DNA of 64,000 nt, taken from DASUPK01 sp963747425 (lineage in GTDB: Bacteria > Actinomycetota > Thermoleophilia > Solirubrobacterales > 70-9). The DNA lies in assembly GCA_963747425.1 (NCBI GenBank), contig CAVVFJ010000001.1, positions 248,001 through 312,000 on the forward strand. The letters run 5' to 3'. Both the position numbers and the translations under genes were made by a program. Position 1 is the first letter of the stretch; every line of letters begins with the position of its first letter. Positions 29,436-38,372 of the stretch are shown piece after piece. Under the pieces are notes generated by a model that was not told the origin of the DNA, searched no databases, and saw only the letters and a list, made by a program, of their open reading frames with translations.

Positions 29436-29468
29436 GTCTGTAATTCGCCCTGTGAAGCGGTGCAGCAT
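29421..29468 (-). CDS. short leaderless upstream ORF before cimA (candidate)
   Basis: MLHRFTGRITDTAAA, 15 codons, begins 9 nt after TAGATT (29483-29478), a leaderless-type -10 that overlaps the ilvE stop. The ORF ends inside the first hairpin of the spacer. It contains one Ile and three Thr codons, so an amino-acid-sensing role is possible but weakly supported. Confidence 0.3.
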   Translation of the reverse strand: MLHRFTGRITDTAAA

Positions 29469-29480
29469 CAGGAACCCAAT

Positions 29481-30455
29481 CTACTGGACCTCGGCCTTCG
29501 CCCCTGCAGCGGCGCGATCAGGCGTCGATCCCGCGTCGGCGGGCTCGTCGACGAAGTCGAGCCACTCCAGGTACTCGTCGGCCCGGCCGTGGAGCGCGTC
29601 CTCGAACTTCGCCGCGATGACGCGCGTGATCTCGCCCGGCTCCCCGAGCACGGCGTGATCGATCTCTCGTACAGGCACCAGCTCGGCCGCCGTGCCGGTC
29701 AGGAAGACCTCGTCGGCCAGGTAAAGCTCCGACCGATCGATGTCGCGTTCGACCACCTTGTAGCCGAGATCCTCCGCGATCTGGATGATCGACTTCCGGG
29801 TGACGCCGTCCAGGATCGAGGCGACGTACGGCGGCGTCAGAATCACGCCGTCACGGACCACGAAGATGTTCTCTCCCGTGCCCTCGCAGACCATTCCACG
29901 GTGGTCGAGCAGGATCGCCTCGTCGTAGCCGGCCTCGACCGACGCGTTCTTGGCGAGGATCGAGTTGAGGTACTGGCCCGAGGCCTTGGAGGCGGGGATC
30001 AGGCTGTCCGGTGAAATGCGCCGCCAGGGGGAAACCGTGGCGCGGATGCCGTGGTTCTTGCCCTCTTCGCCCAGGTAGGCGCCCCACGGCCAGGTCGCGA
30101 TGATCAGCTCGACGGGTGCGCTGGCCGCATAGAGCCCCATCTCACCGTAGCCCCGGAAGGCGAGTGGACGGATGTAGCAGCTGCGCAGCCCGTTCCGGCG
30201 GATCAGCTCCTTGGTCGCATCCTCGATCTGATCGGCCGTGTACCCGAGCGGGATGTTGTAGAGGGCAGCCGAGCGCACCAGGCGCTTCAGGTGCGCCTCG
30301 TGGCGGAAGATCGCGGGGCCGCGCTCGGTCTCGTAGCAGCGGACGCCCTCGAAGACCCCGGTCCCGTAGTGGAGGCCATGGGTGAGCACGTGGACATTGG
30401 CCTCGTCCCAGGGCACGAATTCCCCGCTCATCCAGATGTAGTCGGCCTTCTCCAT
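29481..30455 (-). CDS. ilvE: branched-chain amino acid aminotransferase
   Basis: A 324-residue fold-type IV PLP enzyme, last step of Leu, Ile and Val synthesis. Seen: VHVLTHGLHYGTGVFEGVRCYET, AYLGEEGKNHGIRATVSPWRR, the PLP lysine in LIPASKASGQYLNSILAK, DEAILLDHRGMVCEGTGENIF, and DEVFLTGTAAELVPVREID. It follows leuB by 21 bp; CATACT 9 nt before the ATG may be an internal promoter. Confidence 0.95.
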   Translation of the reverse strand: MEKADYIWMSGEFVPWDEANVHVLTHGLHYGTGVFEGVRCYETERGPAIFRHEAHLKRLVRSAALYNIPLGYTADQIEDATKELIRRNGLRSCYIRPLAFRGYGEMGLYAASAPVELIIATWPWGAYLGEEGKNHGIRATVSPWRRISPDSLIPASKASGQYLNSILAKNASVEAGYDEAILLDHRGMVCEGTGENIFVVRDGVILTPPYVASILDGVTRKSIIQIAEDLGYKVVERDIDRSELYLADEVFLTGTAAELVPVREIDHAVLGEPGEITRVIAAKFEDALHGRADEYLEWLDFVDEPADAGSTPDRAAAGAKAEVQ

Positions 30456-30476
30456 GGGTCGATCAGTATGAACGAT

Positions 30477-31505
30477 CTACAGTGCCGCGAGAACGGCGTC
30501 TGTCATCTGTTCGGTAGTCGTCTCGCCGCCCAGATCGGGCGTGCGGAGGCCCTCGGCGAGCACGAAGTCGACGGCTTTGTCGAGCCGGTCGGCCTCGTCG
30601 TGCATGCCGAGGCCGTAGCGCAGCATCATCGCCACCGAGAGCAGCGTCGCGAGCGGGTTTGCCTTGCCCGTGCCGGCGATGTCGGGCGCCGATCCGTGCA
30701 CGGGCTCATACAGGCCCGGGCCTCCCTCGCCGAGGCTCGCTGAGGGCAGCATCCCGAGGGAGCCGGTGAGCATCGCCGCCTCGTCGCTGAGGATGTCTCC
30801 GAAGAGGTTCTCGGTGACGATCACGTCGAAGCCCGTCGGGTTCGAGACCAGCTGCATCGCCGCGTTGTCGACCAGCAGGTGATCGAGCTCGATCTCCTCG
30901 TATTCGGGGGCGAGCCTGGTGACCGTCTCCCGCCACAGCCGGGAGGTCTCGAGCACATTCGCCTTGTCGACCGAGGTCAGGCGGCCGTTGCGCTCACCGG
31001 CGGCCTCGAAGGCGACACGGGCGATCCGCTCGATCTCCTCGACCGTGTAGGCGCAGTCGTCGTGGGCGCGGTCGCCGTCGCGGCCCGATTCGCCGAAGTA
31101 GATGCCTCCGGTGAGCTCGCGGACGACGAGCAGGTCGGTGCCCTCGATCCGGTCCCGGCGGAGCGGGCTGGCATCCAACAGGGCCTCGCTGGGGCGCACC
31201 GGGCGGAGGTTGGCGAACAGGCCGAGGCCCTTGCGCAGCCCGAGCAGTCCCTGCTCCGGCCTGGGCTTGTCGGGGTCGGTTGTGTCCCACTTGGGCCCAC
31301 CGACGGCGCAGAGCAGCACCGCGTCGACCTGCCTACAGGCGTCCAGCACGTCGTCTGTGAGCGCCGTGCCGTGCTCGTCGATGCAGGCGCCGCCGACCAG
31401 GTGCTCGGTGATCTCGAAGTCGCCCAGGGCCCGCAGGACCGTGGTGGCCGCGGCGCCGATCTCCGGGCCGATCCCGTCGCCGGGCAATAGGACGATCCTA
31501 GGCAC
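30477..31505 (-). CDS. leuB: 3-isopropylmalate dehydrogenase
   Basis: A 342-residue NAD-dependent dehydrogenase. Seen: VLLPGDGIGPEIGAAA, VGGPKWD, LRKGLGLFANLRPV, VVRELTGGIYFGE, TSVDKANVLETSRLWRE, VTENLFGDILSDEAAMLTGSLGMLPSASLG and YEPVHGSAPDIAGTGKANPLA, all LeuB-type. It oxidatively decarboxylates 3-isopropylmalate. It overlaps the methyltransferase upstream by 8 bp, hence strong coupling in the leuCD-tam-leuB string. Confidence 0.96.
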   Translation of the reverse strand: MPRIVLLPGDGIGPEIGAAATTVLRALGDFEITEHLVGGACIDEHGTALTDDVLDACRQVDAVLLCAVGGPKWDTTDPDKPRPEQGLLGLRKGLGLFANLRPVRPSEALLDASPLRRDRIEGTDLLVVRELTGGIYFGESGRDGDRAHDDCAYTVEEIERIARVAFEAAGERNGRLTSVDKANVLETSRLWRETVTRLAPEYEEIELDHLLVDNAAMQLVSNPTGFDVIVTENLFGDILSDEAAMLTGSLGMLPSASLGEGGPGLYEPVHGSAPDIAGTGKANPLATLLSVAMMLRYGLGMHDEADRLDKAVDFVLAEGLRTPDLGGETTTEQMTDAVLAAL

Positions 31506-32298
31506 GGCGTGCGTCGATGTTGAGGCGGACGTAGTTGAGGACGAGCGGGTCCCCGGAGCGCTCGAGCACGGCCTCGGCGAACTGGCGGCGAAGGTCCTCC
31601 GGCAGGCGCGCGAGGTGTGGGCCCATGGTCACGGTGGTGGTGAACTCCAAGGGGTCCTTGGGCTGGATGGGCTTGTCCTCGAGCCAGCAGGAGACCTCGT
31701 CGAAGCCGGCGTTTCGCAGCCTCTCCTCGGTCTCCTCGGGCGTGGCGAAGTTCCACATCACGGTCATGCCTTCGAAATGGTCCACGTACTCGGACTGCGT
31801 CGCGACCTCGACGATGGCCCGGGCGTGATCGGCGACATTGCCCGCTCCCCCGCATTGCGCGACCAGGCGGCCACCCGGCCGCAGAACCGAGTGGATCCTC
31901 GAGAAGAGCTTGTCGTGGTCGGCGAGCCAGTGGAAGGTCGCCGTCGAGAAGAGGGCGTCAACCGCGGCGGGTGCCTCATTCTGATCGAGCAGATCCGGGG
32001 TCAGATCGAGCAGGTCCGAGACGATCAGGGTGACCCGGTCGTCGCCCTCGAATTTCTCGGCCGCGACCTTGATCATCTCGGCCGAGCCGTCGACGCCGAC
32101 GATCCGCCCTTCAGGGAGCCGCTCGAGCAGTCTCTCGGTGACCCGGCCCGAGCCGCAGCCCGCATCGATGATCGCCTCGTCGGCGCTCGGCTCCAGGCGG
32201 TCCAGGACCTCCAGGCCCCACTGGTACTGGGGCTCCGAGATCTCGTCGTAGGTCTGGGCGTCCCACTCCCGCGGGCCGCTGTTCATGGAGGGACTCAC
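31498..32298 (-). CDS. Tam-like SAM-dependent methyltransferase inside the leu operon
   Basis: A 266-residue class I methyltransferase. It opens like trans-aconitate methyltransferases (REWDAQTYDEISEPQYQWGLEVLDRLEP), followed by motif I IDAGCGSGRVTERLLERLP, GVDGSAEMIKVAAEKF, and SNATFHWL-like FSTATFHWLADHDKLFSRI. It is wedged between leuD (overlap of 4 bp, GTGA) and leuB (overlap of 8 bp). Yeast Tmt1, of the same activity class, methylates 3-isopropylmalate as well as trans-aconitate, so a side-product of isopropylmalate isomerase is a plausible substrate. The start may be GTG 32298 or ATG 32286. Confidence 0.85.
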   Translation of the reverse strand: MSPSMNSGPREWDAQTYDEISEPQYQWGLEVLDRLEPSADEAIIDAGCGSGRVTERLLERLPEGRIVGVDGSAEMIKVAAEKFEGDDRVTLIVSDLLDLTPDLLDQNEAPAAVDALFSTATFHWLADHDKLFSRIHSVLRPGGRLVAQCGGAGNVADHARAIVEVATQSEYVDHFEGMTVMWNFATPEETEERLRNAGFDEVSCWLEDKPIQPKDPLEFTTTVTMGPHLARLPEDLRRQFAEAVLERSGDPLVLNYVRLNIDARRA

Positions 32299-32863
32299 AG
32301 CGAGGTCGTCACGGGGCCATGGTCGGCCTTGCCGGCCCCCTCGAACCGGTCGATCGCCTCGACGCGCTGCAGGGTCATCGCGACGTCGTCCAGGCCGTTC
32401 GAGAGGCGATGCTTGATGTCCTCGTCGATCTCGAACTGGAAGACGCCCTCGGCGCAGGTGACGGTCTGGTCGTCGAGGTCGATTCGGGCCTCACCGGCCG
32501 AGGCGACTGCCCGGCAATGCTCCTCGTCGAGCACCACGGGCAGCAGCCCGTTCTTGGTGCAGTTGGTGAAGAAGATGTCCGAGAACGATGGAGCGATCAC
32601 CGCGTCGTAGCCGTAGTCCTTGAGCGCCCAGACGGCATGCTCGCGGGAGGAGCCCGAGCCGAAGTTCCGGCCCGTGACCAGGATCGGATGGGCCTCGAGC
32701 TCGATCTCCCCCGACCGGAACCAGTCGTAGAAGAGGAACTCGCCGAAGCCGGTGCGCTCGATCCGCTTCAGAAACTGCTTGGGGATGATCTGGTCGGTGT
32801 CGACATCGGAGCGGTCCAGCACCGCGACGCGGCCCTCGATGATGTCGATCGGGTCCATCGGCA

Positions 32864-32864
<1 letters not shown>
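32295..32864 (-). CDS. leuD: 3-isopropylmalate dehydratase small subunit
   Basis: A 189-residue swivel-domain subunit. Seen: GRVAVLDRSDVDTDQIIPKQFLKRIERTGFGEFLF, LVTGRNFGSGSSREHAVWALKDYG, VIAPSFSDIFFTNCTKNGLLPVVL. With LeuC it isomerises 2- to 3-isopropylmalate. The start ATG at 32864 overlaps the leuC stop (TAATG). Confidence 0.95.
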
Positions 32865-34249
<1,385 letters not shown>

Positions 34250-34258
34250 CGCGTCCTC

Positions 34259-34870
34259 CTAACCTCGCCTCAGCCCGGCCGCGACCACGGCGATCAGCCT
34301 GGCCTCGGACGATGAATTGTTCTCGAAATGATGCGGCAGGTCGGCGTCGAAGGTGACGCTGTCACCGTCCGTGAGCTCGTGGCGCTGACCGTCGATGAAG
34401 AGCTCGACGGCGCCCTCGAGCACGACCGTCGTCTCGCGGCTGCCGGGCTCATGCATGGGCGGATCATCGGGGGCTCCGGTGGCAGCGCCGGGCGCCAGCG
34501 TGTGCTGCGAGACGTCCGCTCGCTGACCCGGAAGCGGCGCGGTCAGCTCCTCGATCGTGTGCCCCCGGCGGCGCCGGGTCCGCCGGTCCGCGGCCCGGAC
34601 AACCACGACATGCCGGTCCTCGTCGAGACGCAGCAACTGCGACAGAGTCAGGTCAAGCCCGGCGGCGATCTTCTGGGCGACTGACAGCGTCGGGCTCGTG
34701 CCGCCGCGCTCCACCTGGGAGAGCATCGGTGCGCTGACGCCGCTGCGTTCCGCCAGGTCCCTCAGCGACAGGTCCATGGCCTCGCGGAGACTCTTGACGC
34801 GAGCTCCGACCGACCCATCAGCCGCGGCCATCGGACCATCGGCGCTCTTAGGTTGCGTCGCGCTCGCCAT
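34259..34870 (-). CDS. XRE-family regulator with C-terminal cupin domain
   Basis: A 203-residue two-domain regulator. An N-terminal helix-turn-helix (VGARVKSLREAMDLSLRDLAERSGVSAPMLSQVERGGTSPTL split over residues 20-60) is followed by a cupin ligand pocket (GSRETTVVLEGAVELFIDGQRHELTDGDSVTFDADLPHHFEN). Such proteins sense small molecules. It ends 9 bp before leuC with its stop overlapping the leuC ribosome site, so it is positioned to control leuCD-tam-leuB. The ATG at 34870 lies 8 nt after TAGCGT; a 12-bp palindrome upstream suggests autoregulation. Confidence 0.88.
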   Translation of the reverse strand: MASATQPKSADGPMAAADGSVGARVKSLREAMDLSLRDLAERSGVSAPMLSQVERGGTSPTLSVAQKIAAGLDLTLSQLLRLDEDRHVVVVRAADRRTRRRRGHTIEELTAPLPGQRADVSQHTLAPGAATGAPDDPPMHEPGSRETTVVLEGAVELFIDGQRHELTDGDSVTFDADLPHHFENNSSSEARLIAVVAAGLRRG

Positions 34871-34878
34871 CCCGGCGT

Positions 34879-34898
34879 ACGCTAACACATACGTTTGT
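34879..34898 (-). promoter_or_regulatory. promoter and candidate operator of the XRE-cupin gene
   Basis: TAGCGT (34884-34879) is the -10. ACATACGTTTGT (34887-34898) is a palindrome of form ACAWACGTWTGT lying immediately upstream, in the -10/-35 spacer. It is well placed for repression by the regulator it precedes. Confidence 0.45.
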
Positions 34899-34916
34899 AT
34901 TTGGGCGTGCGAAGGC

Positions 34917-35369
34917 TCAGGCCGGTTCGAGCACGACAACGGGGATCTTGCGCTCGGTGCGCCGCTGGTAGTCCTCGTAAGGGGGATAGAACTCGACCAT
35001 CATCGGCCAGAGCCGCTCGCGCTCTGAGTCAGTGGCGTCGCGCGCGCGGACGTGCCGCTTCTGCCCCTTCCACCATGCGTTGGTCTCCGGATTCGCCTTC
35101 AGGTTGAGGTACCAGGCCGGGTGCCGGTCGATGCCGCCCTTCGAGGCCACGATCACCAGGTTCTCGCCGTCGTCGCGGCAGATCAGCGGGTGGGTGCGGC
35201 GCTTGCCGCTCTTCCGGCCGACGGACTCGACCAGGACGATCGGCGCCTTCCCATAGGTGCCCCCGATCCGGCCGCCGCTGAGCTTGTACGCCGCCGTATG
35301 GACGTCGGTGAACCGCTCCCAGAACCACCAGAAGGGCGAGTGCGCCTGCGGGGCGTCGGGCGGCTTCAC
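34917..35369 (-). CDS. DDN-like deazaflavin (F420)-dependent oxidoreductase
   Basis: A 150-residue split-beta-barrel protein of the nitroreductase/DDN family. Seen: GRIGGTYGKAPIVLVESVGRKSGKRRTHPLIC (F420 phosphate-binding R-K-S-G-K-x-R), VIVASKGGIDRHPAWYLNLKANPE, and the terminal PYEDYQRRTERKIPVVVLEP. These enzymes use F420H2 for reduction of quinones or nitro compounds. A GTG start at 35369 follows TAGGGT by 9 nt, giving it its own leaderless promoter between leuA and the regulator. The substrate is unknown. Confidence 0.88.
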   Translation of the reverse strand: MKPPDAPQAHSPFWWFWERFTDVHTAAYKLSGGRIGGTYGKAPIVLVESVGRKSGKRRTHPLICRDDGENLVIVASKGGIDRHPAWYLNLKANPETNAWWKGQKRHVRARDATDSERERLWPMMVEFYPPYEDYQRRTERKIPVVVLEPA

Positions 35370-35454
35370 GGCCTGCCCACCCTATTTCAACCCATCCGTG
35401 TCGAGTTCCCCCCGCTCACCGGGGTAAGTCGGCGCACGTTGTCGTCGGTGCGCT

Positions 35455-37062
35455 CTACGGACCCGGCGTCCGTTCGACCGCCGCGTCGGCGGTCGCCTCC
35501 TCCGCCTCCCGGATCGCGACGCCCTCCAGGGCGTTCGAGATCGCTCGGACGAAGGCGCGGGCGGAGGCCTCCAGGATGTCCGTCGCCACACCCTGACCGC
35601 TGGCGAGCCGGCCGTTGGCGCGGACGGAGACGCTGACCTGTCCCAGGGCGTCGGTGCCGCCGGTGATGGCCTCGACCTCGTAGCGCTGGAGCTCGGCGTC
35701 GGTGCCGGTCGCCTCGCGGATCGCGCCGAAGATCGCGTCGACCGGGCCGTCGCCGGACGCCTGCGCGACCGACTCCTCTCCACTCGGCAGCACCACGCTG
35801 ACCCGGGCCTGGGGGGCGCGCTGCGAGCCCGCCTCCACCTCGAACCAGCCGAGGTTGTAGGCCTCCGCGCTCTCGCGCATCTCGTCCGAGACGATCGCCT
35901 CCAGGTCGAGCGCGGTGACCTGCTTCTTCTTGTCCGCGACCTCCTTGAAGCGCTTGAACGCCTGGTTCAGCGCGCCGCCCTCGACCTTGAAGCCGAGCTG
36001 GTGCAGGGCGTCCTGGAGGGCGTGGCGTCCTGAATGCTTGCCCAACACGATCGAGTTGGATTCCAGCCCGACCTCGGTCGCGTCCATGATCTCGTAGGTC
36101 GAGCGCTCCTTGAGCACGCCGTCCTGATGGATGCCGGACTCGTGGGCAAAGGCGTTCCTGCCCACCACGGCCTTGTTCGGCGGCACGGAGTAGCCGGTGA
36201 GGCGGGAGACCATCCGGCTGGTGCGAGCCAGCTCGCGGGCGTCGATGCCGGTATCCAGGCCGTGAGCGTCGCGGCGGGTCCGGAGCAGCATCACGATCTC
36301 CTCGAGCGAGCAGTTCCCGGCGCGCTCGCCGATCCCGTTGACGGCGCACTCCACCTGGCGGGCGCCGGCGACGACGCCCGCGAAGGAGTTGGCAACGGCC
36401 AGGCCGAGGTCGTCGTGGCAGTGGACGGAGACCTCCACCCCATCAAGGCCGGGGACCAGCTCGTAGAGCTTGCGGAAGTAGGCGGCGTACTCCTCGGGCG
36501 TCGTGTAGCCGACCGTGTCCGGGACGTTGATCACGTTGGCGCCCTCCGCGACGGCGATCGCGCAGACCTCCGCCGTGAACTCGATGTCCGCCCGGGTCGC
36601 GTCCATCGGCGAGAACTCGACGTCCTCGCAATAGGACTTCGCCAGCGTGACGGCCGCCTTCGCCTGGCCCTTGACGTCCTCGCGAGTCGTCTGGAGTTGG
36701 TGCTCGATGTGGATGTCGGAGGTCGAGATGAAGGTGTGGATCCTCGGCCGGTCCGAGTCCTTGATTGCGTTCCACGCGGCGTCGATGTCGGGCTTATGGG
36801 TGCGCGCGAGCCCGCAGATCGTGGGTCCCTGTACACCACGGGCGATCGCCTCGACCGCCTCGAAATCTCCTGGGGATGTGATCGGGAAGCCGGCCTCGAT
36901 CACGTCGACGCCGAGGCGGGCGAGCTGCTGCGCGATCTCGACCTTCTCCTGCGTGTTCAGCGAGATGCCCGGGGACTGCTCGCCGTCGCGCAGCGTCGTA
37001 TCGAAGATGTGGACCCGGTTCTCCTCTGAGACCGGATTGGCTACACCGCCTGCATCACTCAT
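35455..37062 (-). CDS. leuA: 2-isopropylmalate synthase
   Basis: A 535-residue DRE-TIM metallolyase committing 2-ketoisovalerate to leucine. Seen: VHIFDTTLRDGEQSPGISLN, DVIEAGFPITSPGDFEAV, VEFSPMDATRAD, NVPDTVGYTTPEEYAAYF, VSVHCHDDLGLAVANS, NGIGERAGNCSLEE, AFAHESGIHQDGVLKE, and a C-terminal leucine-feedback domain. It has a strong Shine-Dalgarno (GGAGAAGGAGG, minus strand, about 37080-37070) that is exactly complementary to the leucine codons of the upstream leader peptide. Confidence 0.96.
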   Translation of the reverse strand: MSDAGGVANPVSEENRVHIFDTTLRDGEQSPGISLNTQEKVEIAQQLARLGVDVIEAGFPITSPGDFEAVEAIARGVQGPTICGLARTHKPDIDAAWNAIKDSDRPRIHTFISTSDIHIEHQLQTTREDVKGQAKAAVTLAKSYCEDVEFSPMDATRADIEFTAEVCAIAVAEGANVINVPDTVGYTTPEEYAAYFRKLYELVPGLDGVEVSVHCHDDLGLAVANSFAGVVAGARQVECAVNGIGERAGNCSLEEIVMLLRTRRDAHGLDTGIDARELARTSRMVSRLTGYSVPPNKAVVGRNAFAHESGIHQDGVLKERSTYEIMDATEVGLESNSIVLGKHSGRHALQDALHQLGFKVEGGALNQAFKRFKEVADKKKQVTALDLEAIVSDEMRESAEAYNLGWFEVEAGSQRAPQARVSVVLPSGEESVAQASGDGPVDAIFGAIREATGTDAELQRYEVEAITGGTDALGQVSVSVRANGRLASGQGVATDILEASARAFVRAISNALEGVAIREAEEATADAAVERTPGP

Positions 37063-37069
37063 GTCCTAC

Positions 37070-37161
37070 CTCCTTCTCCTAAAGCTTTCGATGACCTGTT
37101 CCTGAGTTCGCGGCTCTCGCGCCGCCAGCGCTTATTCCCCCCGGAGGGGGAGGAGAAGGAG
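37070..37161 (-). promoter_or_regulatory. leuA translational attenuator: leader Leu codons pair with the Shine-Dalgarno
   Basis: CTCCTTCTCCT, part of the leucine-codon run of the leader peptide (37161-37151), is perfectly complementary over 11 nt to AGGAGAAGGAG (37080-37070), the leuA ribosome-binding site. Between them lie a GCGGC-GCGAGA-GCCGC hairpin (about 37108-37125) and the leader stop. Stalling on Leu codons would mask the anti-Shine-Dalgarno and free leuA. Confidence 0.6.
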
Positions 37162-37191
37162 AAGCGCCAGGGTGTGGAGCCGGTGCGTCAT
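37132..37191 (-). CDS. leuL: leucine leader peptide LeuL
   Basis: A 19-residue ORF, MTHRLHTLALLLLLPLRGE, with eight Leu codons, six of them CTC/CTT. The ATG at 37191 lies 12 nt after a TACTCT -10 box, leaving a leader of only a few bases. It ends 69 bp before leuA. Leucine-rich leader peptides ahead of leuA are known in Actinobacteria. It is too short for ordinary gene calling. Confidence 0.78.
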   Translation of the reverse strand: MTHRLHTLALLLLLPLRGE

Positions 37192-37271
37192 CGAAGTCCA
37201 AGGAGAGTAGCGCAGCGACTCCGGCTGGTCGAATGATTATTGGGTCCGGTCCGCGCTCTAGCGTCACCCCA

Positions 37272-38372
37272 ATGCGCGCGGACCAGATCCAGGCGCGGGC
37301 GGTCGCCAAGATCGTGCTGGTGGCCCTGTTCTGGTCCGCGGTCGCGGTGCTCCTGGCGATCGCGCTGCTCCACACGCGGACGACGCTGCAGTGGGTGGCG
37401 GCCGCGGTCTTCTTGACGCTCGCGCTGGACCCCGCCGTGGGGCTGATCCAGCGGGCCTGGCCGGGCGACGGGAAGATGCCGCGGGTCCTCGCGATCCTGC
37501 TCGTCTACGTCGCGGCCCTGGCGGCGCTGATCTTCCTCGTCCTGCACGTCTTCCCGGCGATCGTCCACGACATCGAGGGGCTGGCCCACAAGCTTCCGCG
37601 CTACGTCCACGACTTCGAGGACTGGGCGAACAACAACAAGCAGTTCCAGGACCTCAACAACAAGTACGACATCACCGCGAAGCTCAGCCAGGAGGCCAAC
37701 ACCCTTCCGTCGCACCTGAGCAGCGGCGCGAGCACGATCGGATCCTTCACGGTCAGCATCCTCGAGCACATCCTCGCCGCGATCACGATCGTGACCCTCA
37801 CCTTCTTCCTGCTGCTCGACGGCCGGGGCATGGTCGAGCGCGGCACCGGCAGGCTTCCGGAGCCACAGCGGGGTCGCGCCCGCAGGATCGCCGACCGGGT
37901 CGCCCAGGTCGTCAAGGCCTACGTCAGCGTCAACCTCCTGCTCGCGGTCGTGGCCGGCTTGCTGACCTGGGGATTCCTCCAAGCGGAGGGATTCCATCTG
38001 GCCGTGCCGCTCGCCGTGCTGGTCGCGTTCCTGGACCTGATCCCACTGATTGGGCTGACGGTCGGAGGCTTCGCGGTGTTCGGCGTATTGATGATCGACG
38101 GCGGACCCGGCGATGCGATCGTCTGGCTCGTCGTCTTCCTCGTCTACCAGCAGGCCCAGGACCGGGTGATTCAGCCGCTGCTCTACAAGGGGGGCGCCCT
38201 GAAGGTGAACCCCGCCGTGGCGATCGTCGCCGTGATCGTGGGCGCGAACCTCGCCGGGGTGCTCGGGGCGCTGCTGGCGATCCCCACCGCGGCCTCTCTC
38301 GGCGTGGTGATCGACGAGCTGGTGCTCTCAGGTTCCCCTGACGGGGCGGCGGAGCCTGAGCCTGGCAAGTAG
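37272..38372 (+). CDS. AI-2E family (PerM/YdiK-like) membrane transporter
   Basis: A 366-residue polytopic protein. Two N-terminal membrane helices (IVLVALFWSAVAVLLAIALL, WVAAAVFLTLALDPAVGLI), another at about 75-95, a soluble loop, then a group of helices from residue 160 on, including ISVNLLLAVVAGLLTW and the family-typical FLDLIPLIGLTVGG and YQQAQDRVIQPLLYKGGALKVNPAVAI. Members are proposed exporters of autoinducer-2 or other solutes. The ATG at 37272 lies 7 nt after TAGCGT (leaderless). Its 3' end overlaps the next gene tail to tail by 45 bp. Confidence 0.88.
   Translation: MRADQIQARAVAKIVLVALFWSAVAVLLAIALLHTRTTLQWVAAAVFLTLALDPAVGLIQRAWPGDGKMPRVLAILLVYVAALAALIFLVLHVFPAIVHDIEGLAHKLPRYVHDFEDWANNNKQFQDLNNKYDITAKLSQEANTLPSHLSSGASTIGSFTVSILEHILAAITIVTLTFFLLLDGRGMVERGTGRLPEPQRGRARRIADRVAQVVKAYVSVNLLLAVVAGLLTWGFLQAEGFHLAVPLAVLVAFLDLIPLIGLTVGGFAVFGVLMIDGGPGDAIVWLVVFLVYQQAQDRVIQPLLYKGGALKVNPAVAIVAVIVGANLAGVLGALLAIPTAASLGVVIDELVLSGSPDGAAEPEPGK

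Noticed and set aside
37081..37260. T-box riboswitch ahead of leuA
   Set aside because: No T-box sequence (UGGNACC) or specifier stem is seen; the region is explained by the leader peptide and its pairing.
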